A DNA stretch of 64,000 bases from Symsagittifera roscoffensis (taxonomy: Eukaryota; Xenacoelomorpha; Acoela; Convolutidae), in assembly GCF_963678635.1 (NCBI RefSeq), contig NC_087062.1, positions 246,001-310,000 on the forward strand, in the 5' to 3' direction. The notes beneath the pieces were generated by a model. The model was not told the origin of the DNA and did not search any database. It saw nothing but the letters and a program-made list of their open reading frames with translations. Shown here piece after piece: positions 51,864 through 59,953 of this stretch. A program made the position numbers and the translations under genes. The first letter of the stretch is position 1. Each line of letters begins with the position of its first letter.

Positions 51864-52560
51864 AATGACACCAAGTCCGTTTCGCGTTACCGAGAAGCTC
51901 CGATATCTGACTATTTGGATTCGGTACTAAACAAACCTGTTTACTATCGCTGAACGAATTCAAATTCCTCATTCAGAAAATTGCCACCACAGCCTGCCCT
52001 GGTGGTAGTTTTACCTTTCTATCTAAAAAAATTGGTACCTTGTTTTCGTCAGTTATTATTCTAATAACTGGTTTCTTAACATACTTCCGATCCGGGTTTC
52101 TAATCCGTATTAGACCGTTGTTCAAGTCAATCATCACGTCAAAATTCCTGACAAAATCTCTGTCCAAGATGAATTGGTCGGCGTCGTCTAAATTCTCTTA
52201 TCTACCAGGAAGCTCATCTATAGATCCCTTCCTCCCATGTGGGGAACTGTTATCGGTGTTCTTCCGGCTACGCAAGTCGCTCCTCGATTGGCGGCGGCCA
52301 GTCGGAGATTCGTCGGAAGCCCATTCTTTCCCAAGTTTTTATCGGCATCACACTCACTACCGCTCATGTGTCCAGAAGTCCTGTGACTCCGATGTTCTTG
52401 CCATTGGTGTCGAGCAGATGTGCAGTCACATCTGCTTCGTATCCAATGTGTACAGCGTCTTGTTCCATCATGGCGTCATGGCCTATCCTGCGGACTTTGA
52501 GTTCCTCCTCACCCAAATAGATCTGCCCTATTTGGTCACTATCTGTTGTCACATATGTCC
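51778..52560 (-). pseudogene. Element B: aspartic protease with stop in the active site
   Basis: Frame 52,364-52,552 ends VTGLLDT then TGA, where element A has LLDTGA: the active-site Gly codon GGA has become TGA. Downstream pieces include DRDFVRNFDVMIDLNNGLIR (51,973-52,167), the flap-end block, and a spacer. Additional frame changes lie at 52,170-52,360. The enzyme cannot be made from this copy. Confidence 0.8.
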
Positions 52561-52576
52561 TAGTGTAGATACTGAC

Positions 52577-53188
52577 TCAATCTACGTTCAGCATCACTTG
52601 ATACGGCCCATAGACTTCCACGTAGCATCCATGAAGCTTCTTTATGCGAGGGCCACCCGTTGTTAGGAGTGCTCGCACAGCTCTTGACTCAGTGCGTGGC
52701 TCCACCTGCCTCAGATAATCTGCATATGGGTCCAAATGCATCAAAGTGAACTCTGATGGTTCACTCAGATTTCTTATTACCTGGTGTCCTGCTACCGAGA
52801 TTATCGACTGTATTTTGCTTCCTTGCGGCATCATGCCGAACCTCTGACCGGAGATCACATTAATCTTTATGTTCAAACTACTTGGTGCCTTTGTCTCTTC
52901 GACTTCTGTTGCCTCGGAGGTATTCAGTTTCTCCTGTAGTTTCTCATTTTCCAGTTCGAGTTTCACTTTTTGTTCGATGTCTTTCGTCACCAGTTCCTGC
53001 CGCACTCTATTTAGAGCATCCCTCGCGGCTGCCCTATAATCAATTTTGAAGTCGTCGGCCGCAGTCACTGGTTCCGGTTCACGTGTCTCTTCAGTTACAG
53101 CTTGCTTTTTCTTCGTCGCCAGCTCTTGCGGTTTGTCTTTTCTGCGAGCCTCCGCTTTACTCAACAGGCGAGCCTTGCTGGCTCTCAC
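52577..53188 (-). CDS. Element B: gag-protease spacer
   Basis: 203 residues: a basic start (KARLLSKAEARRKDKPQEL), a helical stretch RQELVTKDIEQKVKLELENE matching KQDLATKEIEQRLKQEIEKQ of element A, then FTLMHLDPYADYLRQVEP leading into the protease N-terminus. It has no known domain and probably separates gag from protease in the polyprotein. Confidence 0.65.
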   Translation of the reverse strand: MRASKARLLSKAEARRKDKPQELATKKKQAVTEETREPEPVTAADDFKIDYRAAARDALNRVRQELVTKDIEQKVKLELENEKLQEKLNTSEATEVEETKAPSSLNIKINVISGQRFGMMPQGSKIQSIISVAGHQVIRNLSEPSEFTLMHLDPYADYLRQVEPRTESRAVRALLTTGGPRIKKLHGCYVEVYGPYQVMLNVD

Positions 53189-53229
53189 TCCCGATAAAGC
53201 TTCCTCATGCCGTGGATGCTTGATGTCTG

Positions 53230-54594
53230 CTACAGCATCCCAGAATTGCGGAATTCTGATTTAAAATGACCTTCCAAGTTACAAAAGAAACACCTCCGGC
53301 CGAATTTCGCAATTACTTCTCTCATGAAATCCTCATGATCAACTTCTGACGTATCTCCGTCCTCGAGGCTAAAGCCTATTACTTTCTTGTCTTGTTTGTA
53401 AGTTGGACATGCTGACACATGATGGTCCATTGAACTGCAATTGGCACAAGAGCGTCTCTTGTCCATATCATCCCTCGGTTTGTACCAGTTGTTCCCTTGG
53501 TTTGCCGGTCCGTTGTTAAAATTGCCATAATTGTTCTTATAATATCCAGATCTCGAAGGAGGTTTCAATAAAAGATATTCTTTTGACTTGAGCCTCAACT
53601 CCTCTGGTGTTGGCGCATTGGTTGTTAGTGGTGTGTAATGCGCTGCTAGCATTGTTCGAAGTTCATCATTCTTCACACCACCGATGAATTTTGAGGCTAC
53701 TGCCAGGTTCATCCTTCTTTTTGACTCATTCGGTTGGTTGCGTCTTCTTAGCATTTCCAAGTCGTGTAGAAACTTTTGAATCGTTTCATCTTCTCGTTGT
53801 TTCCTTTTCTCAAAGTGCATCATTGCCTGGTGCCCCTGCATCCCTGATCCAAAACGATTTAACAAGATTTCAAAGATTTTCTCAGCTGTGTCCCGCTGAT
53901 ATTGCTTTTTGGCCATGACACAGTTCAGGGCTGTCCCTTCCAAGTTACTGGTGAGCGCACTGCACTCCTGCCTTTCTGACAAGTCCTCTTCCTCAAAATG
54001 CAGCTTCATTACCTCTATCCAGGTATCAATACAGCCATCAGATTCGTCTTTATAGCATCTTGGTTTCTTGAAGACTCTTCTGGACTTCTCACTGCGCTCA
54101 TTGGTTTTCGCTAACCTCGTGAGGAATGTTTCCAAAGACCTGTTTAGGGGTTCAAAGGTTGTGGCCATTGTCGTAGCACCTCTTGAGTGCCCTGCTTGAG
54201 TATCGTCGCCCCCTGTTAAGGGTTTTGTGTTTGGTGCATCCCTACAATCCGAATCGCCGTGACTGTTTCCTCCTTGGCCCACATGACTCCTCCCTGGGCT
54301 GGCATGTCTCCTGTTGCTGGAATTACCTCTCCCAGTCGCATGTGTGCCTTGCGTCGGTCGTTCGTTTGAGGTCTGTCTGTTTCCTGTTGAACTTGCTCTG
54401 CTGTTTGGGCCCCATGTTCTGTTATCCCTTGTGGCATAGCCAGATGAGCTGCCCCTACCTCTAGTGGATCCATATGTCCTCCTCCTTTGATGGTGATGGA
54501 AGTTCACCTTCAGTTCCCTGCTGGGACCTGCCGAATTCGGTTCCCCTTCTCTCGGTCCACTCCTGCTGCCTAGTAGCCCGTCCAACCTGTCCAT
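53230..54594 (-). CDS. Element B: gag capsid and zinc knuckles
   Basis: 454 residues, uninterrupted. The N-terminus is basic and Gly/Ser/Arg-rich (HHHQRRRTYGSTRGRGSSSG), suited to RNA binding. The capsid region is GCIDTWIEVMKLHFEEEDLS, LEGTALNCVMAKKQYQRD, NRFGSGMQGHQAMMHFEKRK and FIGGVKNDELRTMLAAHYT. Two knuckles follow: CANCSSMDHHVSAC (complete) and CFFCNLEGHFKSEF (last Cys lost). It is homologous to 42,177-43,829 of element A but the N-terminal domain is unrelated in composition. Confidence 0.85.
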   Translation of the reverse strand: MDRLDGLLGSRSGPREGEPNSAGPSRELKVNFHHHQRRRTYGSTRGRGSSSGYATRDNRTWGPNSRASSTGNRQTSNERPTQGTHATGRGNSSNRRHASPGRSHVGQGGNSHGDSDCRDAPNTKPLTGGDDTQAGHSRGATTMATTFEPLNRSLETFLTRLAKTNERSEKSRRVFKKPRCYKDESDGCIDTWIEVMKLHFEEEDLSERQECSALTSNLEGTALNCVMAKKQYQRDTAEKIFEILLNRFGSGMQGHQAMMHFEKRKQREDETIQKFLHDLEMLRRRNQPNESKRRMNLAVASKFIGGVKNDELRTMLAAHYTPLTTNAPTPEELRLKSKEYLLLKPPSRSGYYKNNYGNFNNGPANQGNNWYKPRDDMDKRRSCANCSSMDHHVSACPTYKQDKKVIGFSLEDGDTSEVDHEDFMREVIAKFGRRCFFCNLEGHFKSEFRNSGML

Positions 54595-54606
54595 GATAGC
54601 CTGAAT

Positions 54607-55137
54607 TCATCTCTCCGTCATCGCATCTATTTTTGTGCCAAGAGTCCCAAGAGTCTGCTCTTGTTGAGTTCTTAACTTTTCCATGTCGTCTCTTAACCGC
54701 AACTCTCTTTGTTCCGCTTCCCTTGTCAACCTCGACAAGTTCTTCGCCAAGTGTTCATCTGTTCTTTCCTTCAAGCGTTTTTCGCTTCTACCAGCTTCTT
54801 GTCTGTTTCGGTTTATTTCTTCCCGCAGACTTTCTCTTTCAACGTGGACTGCTCTCTCTAGTTCACTCCTTCTTATGGACATCTGTTCATATTGTTCTCC
54901 TATACTGCCCACTAGGTTGTTCAAGGCTTTTTCAAGTGATGCTCCGTTTTCAACCAGTGGTGTCACCTGTGGCGGTGTCACCGTGTCGATCCCAGGTAGC
55001 TTTGTGCTGGTCGAGATTCGGGCTTTGATTCTCTGACTCGACGTCATTTCATTATCCACCTCCGGATCCGCCGTTGCGTTGTTTAGCCCAGTATTTCTAT
55101 TCTGCCCCGTTCGCATTTTCGAATTTGTCATACTCAA
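54607..55137 (-). CDS. Element B: gag N-terminal coiled coil
   Basis: 176 residues; a long charged helix (EYEQMSIRRSELERAVHVE-type text, then LKERTDEHLAKNLSRLTREA and EQRELRLRDDMEKLRTQQEQ) ending TLGTLGTKIDAMTER. It corresponds in position to the coiled coil in the first 125 residues of the element A gag. A stop at 54,607 separates it from the capsid frame. Confidence 0.65.
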   Translation of the reverse strand: MSMTNSKMRTGQNRNTGLNNATADPEVDNEMTSSQRIKARISTSTKLPGIDTVTPPQVTPLVENGASLEKALNNLVGSIGEQYEQMSIRRSELERAVHVERESLREEINRNRQEAGRSEKRLKERTDEHLAKNLSRLTREAEQRELRLRDDMEKLRTQQEQTLGTLGTKIDAMTER

Positions 55138-55301
55138 AAGTCTCTTGACTGGCCTGGTGTGTTTGTGTCTTTGCTTATCGTTCTCACCACACCAAATTTG
55201 TCCTTGGTTCCAGTCTCTCTTTCGGCGTATGCCTCATTCTCCTGGGTCGAACTATTGAGGCTGACACGAGATCCAAAGTCAACTTGCTCGTCATCGTCCT
55301 C

Positions 55302-55652
55302 TTATTCCTCCTGGGATTCACCTTCATCGCCTGTAACCGCTCCCATGGTAAATGGAATGATGTTTCTAAAAGTGCTCTTCACTCTTTTCGAAAACGATTC
55401 GGACGTTGCTTGTTTCTCCGACACGCCTGCCATCATGATGTTGTCTGTGGGAGATCTGCTAGTTGCCACAATTTCTGTAGAGATGTCGGACAGTTCCGAC
55501 ATCCCCTCTCGAAACAATGTTCCGGTGGAAGTGGCAAAATCTTGGCCTTGCTCTACCGGGGTAGATTCACTCGCTAGCCTTCTGTTTCCTCTCCCTTCCG
55601 GTCCATGCATTTCCTGATTCTCATGCACTACCCTAGTGTTCTCACTACCCAA
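55302..55652 (-). CDS. Element B: first frame after the leader
   Basis: 116 residues starting MGSENTRVVHENQEMHGPEG, acidic. It contains SESFSKRVKSTFRNIIPFTM, which resembles RTSFTERIAMMVGM in the N-terminal gag segment of element A. It is likely the gag start of element B. No domain is recognised. Confidence 0.5.
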   Translation of the reverse strand: MGSENTRVVHENQEMHGPEGRGNRRLASESTPVEQGQDFATSTGTLFREGMSELSDISTEIVATSRSPTDNIMMAGVSEKQATSESFSKRVKSTFRNIIPFTMGAVTGDEGESQEE

Positions 55653-55659
55653 TCAGGCA

Positions 55660-57698
55660 CAAATACTATTGATTTGAAATCAAAAATAACAAAATAAGAA
55701 CATTCCTATGAAAAACGTATGTGTATTGTATTTTTAGTCGGTCGCAGTACAATAGGCGAACTTGTATTTTAAAGAAAGAGCTTTCCCTCCTTGGTGCTGC
55801 AACAAACAGACAAAACTTTGAAGGCAATAATTTTCTCAAGTTGGCGTCTATTGCACCCACCGAGTAGTGTGTTGCCTATCTGCCTTCGGGCTGCCCGAGC
55901 TGGACCTACTAAAATCCTCAGGGCAGTCACTTTTCTCAAAAAATCTTTGAATTTCAATCTACACCAACGAGTTACACACTCTTTTTTAATTTAGACTTAG
56001 TGTCGCGAATATCTGAGTTTGAAACTCTTTTGTTTTGGTCTGGTTTTTTTTGAAAGGTAAGTTACCAGTGCAGTCACTGGTTCCTAGCCTGTCTTCTAAT
56101 AACCTAATACCCCTCACTACTATCTTTTCTTCTGTTTACCTAAGTCCTTTTAAAAAAATATTACCCCTCCGGTTTGACAAAAAACAGTACCCCTCCGGAT
56201 TGCCAAAAATAGGACCCTTCCGGATTGGCAAAAATGAGACCCCTCCGGATTGTGACCCCTCTGGGTTAGCAAATGTATGACACCTCCGGATTGGGACCCT
56301 TCGGTTTTGTGAAAACAAGACTCCTCCGTTTTTGTAAAAACAAGACCCCTCCGGATTGGGACCCCTCCGAATTAGAAAACATTTGGACCCCTCCGGATTG
56401 GGAGCCCTCCGGTTTTGTAAAAATAGCTTTTCGGAGACTTCCTTGATTTTCAACAAATACCCCTCCGGATACGTTCTCCGATGCTATTATGCTATTTGAA
56501 TCAACTAGGACGGGTATGTGGTCCTTCCCTAGACCCTTCCGGATTTAAGTTAAGCCTCTTATTTGGCAATTCTTACTAACGGTGAAGGGTTTTATCGCTA
56601 TCACAATTTCGACTCGAAGAAGGTTTTCTTGTGCCTTTAGCCTTCCCTTTTTGTCTAGAACAGCTGAAAATTGCTTTATTCAACCGTGTTTACCTTTTGG
56701 TAGGGGTGTAGGGGCTTTCCAAAGTTTTTTTTATAAAACGTGAAGGGTCTACCCTCCCGAGTTCGTGAATTTGCTAAAAACAATCTCAAAAAATTTTCAC
56801 GCTTACTTTTCGAATAATTTTTGTTCCTATTAGTAAGCTCAGCTAGATTCTGATCTAATGGTATCAAGATCAACTTCCCATTAATATGGGCTACATAAAT
56901 AATAATATTAGTAATAATATACCCCTCCGGGTTTGTTCAATATCCGAATTAAGGTATTTGCTTAACTCGGATACTCGCAGTTCGGTGAAGAGTCACTACA
57001 GTGCAGCACTGTCGAGCCCCCCACAGATTACTATCATACTTTTTGTACCAAAAGTGATACAAAACTTGTAAACGACTCGATTGTTGTTGTCGTTGAGCCC
57101 CTTCTTGTTGCTCCTTGTACTGCTTGCCGGATCAGTCTTCTCCCAAGACCCTTCCGGATTGAGCGCAAATCAGCAGACCCTTCCGGATTGAGCGCAAATT
57201 AGCATTAACGTGCTTAAATACTCAAATAACCCTACAAAACAAGCCTCACAAACGGGCCACAAAATTTATCGTAACGATCCTGACTCATATAAATGCCTGT
57301 AACAACAATATATCTATCAACAACAAACTGGGGGGTCGGATCACATCTTGTCTGGGTGATGAATTCTACTGATTTTTTACTTTTTAACTGTTTTTGGTTT
57401 TCTCGGTTATTTTTTATGTTTTTTGTTTTTCTTGGTTACTATACTACTTTTTGTTGGGTTTCTTGTATATCTTTAAGTGTTTTTGGTCACGGACCATTCA
57501 CCCCCACCCTTCCTGGTTCGTAAATTTTCGGTCTTAACTATGTTAAAAAGCTATTCACGGGAATCCTGAAGGCTCCCGCGTTCCGAACTACCCTTCCGCC
57601 CCGGCTGTTAGGGCCTTTTAAGGGCGTTAATGTGAGCATCCGCTCGGCGCGGAATGCTCGTTAACGGTTCTGCCGGTCATGATGCTAAAAAAGAATAA
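55660..57698 (-). other. Leader of element B
   Basis: About 2 kb between gag and PBS without a gene. It contains the minisatellite listed separately and isolated copies of the same word (cccttccggattgagcgcaa twice at 57,146-57,192). T-rich towards 57,360-57,480. Confidence 0.6.
56155..56480. repeat. Minisatellite of the word acccctccggattgg with A-rich spacers
   Basis: About fifteen irregularly spaced copies of acccctccggattgg or variants (cccttccgg, cacctccgg, ccctccggttttg), separated by A-rich spacers of 5-20 bases. The same word is found once in each LTR of this element (24,547 and 58,192 regions), so it probably spread by slippage or local conversion. Confidence 0.85.
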
Positions 57699-57713
57699 CA
57701 CCCAGGAGCGCCA
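57699..57713 (-). other. Probable primer binding site of element B
   Basis: Minus-strand TGGCGCTCCTGGGTG, identical to the site in element A, lying 12 bases inside the 5' LTR. Confidence 0.65.
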
Positions 57714-57725
57714 TAAAAACATCTA

Positions 57726-58620
57726 TGTAACATTCGCCCGGAAGTACATATCGACGGAAAATAAAGCTAAGTCCTGAGACGACTGGCCAACGTCTAAACA
57801 GAGCTCTACATGCTTTTCATTGTCTCTACCAAAGCCATTTCTTTTGGTGGTCTTTTCAACATCGGGTCGACAAAAACGTTACTGTTCCCAGCTTCGACCA
57901 GAACGCTCAAACTAACTTAATTACATGCAGAAATAGTGAGCTCATGGCTAGGTCTCAGTATTCCCAGACCACGAGGTCACTCCTCAAATCAGGGCTACTA
58001 CTATTTATTAAATTTTTATTGTTTTTGTTCAATAGATAAAAATCATCATCTCCATCGACGATGGATCAAACCTTTCCCGCAACTCCTAGCTTCTCATCGT
58101 CGTAAAAAGAATTCAGATGTTGAATAAATTCAATTCAAGACATAACCGGGAAGCTGAAAGCCTATGTAAAATAGTTTCAGTTCAAATCCCAAGACCCCTC
58201 CGGATTCCTGAATCCGGGGGAATAACGCCCTTATCTTCTTTCCGGAAGGCTTTTTTTCGGTCCTTCACCGTTGCAACTCAATTTCCATAATCGTTGCAAC
58301 TCGGAGCAGTCTCTTCTAAATCTGTTTTCTCTTCGATTCTGATCTTCTATTTTTTCGTAGTGATCTTCGTCGTAACTTTTGTCGTTCTGATTTTCTACTG
58401 GTTTTCTTCTAAAATGGCGGTTTTTGCCGTTTCTCGGAAGTGCGATTTCTCAGTTCGAATTTTTAAAAGTTTAAAATACCAGAATATCTTGACCTTCACC
58501 GTTTGACTTATCGTCCCAATAACGTCACTAATCTCTCAAAATTGTCACTTCGGAAGGTTAGCTGCTAACTACTCGAAATCGTCGAATCTGCATTTTTGTC
58601 CATTCTGGTCGAATGTCACA
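57726..58620 (-). repeat. 5' LTR of element B (895 bp)
   Basis: It starts TGTAACATTCGCCCGG and ends gtcgaatgtcaca. It pairs with 24,040-24,996. Ends and length resemble the LTRs of element A, but the interior is different, so the two are separate subfamilies of one group. Confidence 0.85.
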
Positions 58621-58760
58621 GTCATGTGCTCGAAAGTGCAGATAAGTGAAAGATTTTGGAATGCTAATGAAGTGTAGTATGATACCATTTAGATTCTGCA
58701 GTGAGTTGATATGGCGTGGATGAAAGTAATTTCGGGCATTTTGTAAATTCTGTTCGATGG
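58621..58760 (+). repeat. Flank repeat S, right copy
   Basis: gtcatgtgctcgaaagtgcag onward matches 23,941-24,035 on the far side of element B in the same orientation, and continues with caaatttt/aaattctgttcgatgg text matching (inverted) the 3' internal end of element B at 25,040-25,090. Confidence 0.7.
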
Positions 58761-58789
58761 CACTGTACCATTTTAGCGAAGACTATGAG

Positions 58790-59278
58790 ATTCGGACTAT
58801 GAGATTCGGACTATGGAAAGTTGGTCGTCGCGGGTTGCATCCCATGCCCTTGAAAAAATCATCGGCGAGGGCAAAATTAAAAAACACATGGCTGAGAAAA
58901 AGGAGCCCTGTGATTATAGCAGTGATTCTTCACCCATCTTGACGGTCCAATTTAGGGATAATCACAGTCTGACATTAGCAAAAAAAAGTGGTGTACAGAC
59001 TTGAAGGTTGTGGGTGCAAATCCATCTATGTTGGCCAGACGGTCCGACATCTCACCACAAGGATTGAGGAACACCGAAAAGAGGATGCCCCAGTTGGACA
59101 GCATATAAGGCAGTGTGGTAGTGAGAGTGGTAAGTCTGAGTTTAGTTGGAAAATAATCGACCAGGCGTCCAGCAGCATCAAGTTACTTACATTAGAGGCG
59201 CTGCACATTAGGAAAGAGAGACCGGCAATTAACACGCGCGACGAGTTTAGAAGTAGGGAGCTGACACTAAGGCTATAG
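58790..59278 (+). pseudogene. Penelope-like element fragment, plus strand (GIY-YIG end)
   Basis: The first part (58,813-58,990) reads SRVASHALEKIIGEGKIKKH and SSPILTVQFRDN, matching the segment before the nuclease in the minus-strand element. Then, after a deletion of about 50 codons and a frame change, comes VYRLEGCGCKSIYVGQTVRH, TRIEEHRKEDAPVGQHIRQC and EALHIRKERPAINTRDEFRS to the stop at 59,278. The GIY-YIG nuclease nicks DNA for priming. The RT is missing, the usual result of 5' truncation. Protein similarity to the 59,954-61,693 copy is high. Confidence 0.85.
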
Positions 59279-59563
59279 TTCCAGAATCGAACAATTCTGG
59301 CTAAAACAACAAAATTTTGAAACAACTTACATGTTAGCATTAAAATTAGCCACAAAACGAAAATGCGAAAATAAAAATGAAGAAAACTCTCAAAAATTTG
59401 TGACAAAATGTTTTAAAATGTTACATAATAGTTGTTACATAATTTCAGTGATATTTGTAAAGTTTTGATTGGTTGAATTTAAAAAAAAAATTGAAGTTAT
59501 GATGTGTGTGACACTTTTTATGATCTTTGATCATTTTGTACAGATAGTTTAGAGTTTTTAAAA

Positions 59564-59600
59564 CCTGAAGATGCACAAAATGTGCGAAAACGTTTGTTTG
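59564..59600 (+). ncRNA. Hammerhead-ribozyme-like core (plus strand)
   Basis: CTGAAGA at 59,565-59,571, then a T, a 5-bp stem gcaca/tgtgc with an AAA loop, then GAAA at 59,586-59,589, followed by acgtttg. This matches the CUGANGA - stem II - GAAA core known from Penelope-like elements, with one extra U before stem II. It lies in the 3' end of the plus-strand fragment. Confidence 0.55.
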
Positions 59601-59667
59601 AATTTACAATTTTAACGCATTCTCAAACTAAGAGATTCAATGGGGATAATAATTTTTTAAAATTGTT

Positions 59668-59704
59668 AATTCAAACGTTTTCGCACATTTTGTGCATCGT
59701 CAGG
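59668..59704 (-). ncRNA. Hammerhead-ribozyme-like core (minus strand)
   Basis: Reading leftwards: CTGACGA (59,703-59,697), T, stem gcaca/tgtgc, GAAA (59,682-59,679), then acgtttg. The variable position of CUGANGA is C here and A in the other copy; the rest is the same. It lies in the 3' end of the minus-strand element. Confidence 0.55.
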
Positions 59705-59953
59705 ATATAAAAATTTTTTATTTACAATAAAATGATCAAAGATTATGTGTGAAATTCAAAAAGAACATGTTAGAAATTTTTTACCAATCACATTCTTACA
59801 TCTGTTATTACGTAATCATTATTTCATCGATTATGACAATTTCCAGACTTTTTTGTTACTTGAGTCATAATTTTTCGATTTGATGTTTTATCCAAACTGA
59901 CATGTCAGTTTATTTTTTCAAAAATTGCAATTTTAGTCATGTTTAAACATGTA

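Larger units (their letters stand above)
24040..58620 (-). mobile_element. Element B: large LTR retrotransposon, older outer member of a nest
   Basis: On the minus strand the parts read 5' LTR (57,726-58,620), leader with PBS, gag, protease, RT, RNase H, a truncated integrase (ending about 48.3 kb), a macro domain (47.8-48.2 kb), then element A inserted (47,764 to 27,596), a second macro fragment (27.3-27.6 kb), accessory gene (25.1-26.9 kb), a polypurine tract and the 3' LTR (24,040-24,996). The two LTRs are clearly paralogous but differ at many positions (by eye near 88 percent identical over aligned parts), older than those of A. That both halves come from one element is an inference from order, orientation and LTR type. 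Confidence 0.65.
59279..59953. other. Two convergent Penelope 3' ends
   Basis: No gene. The left part and the inverted right part share phrases in order: gattggt, then gatgtgtgtgaca/tttcacacataat, then tgatctttgatcattttgta, then the hammerhead-like block. They are therefore the 3' untranslated regions of the plus and minus elements facing each other. Confidence 0.65.
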
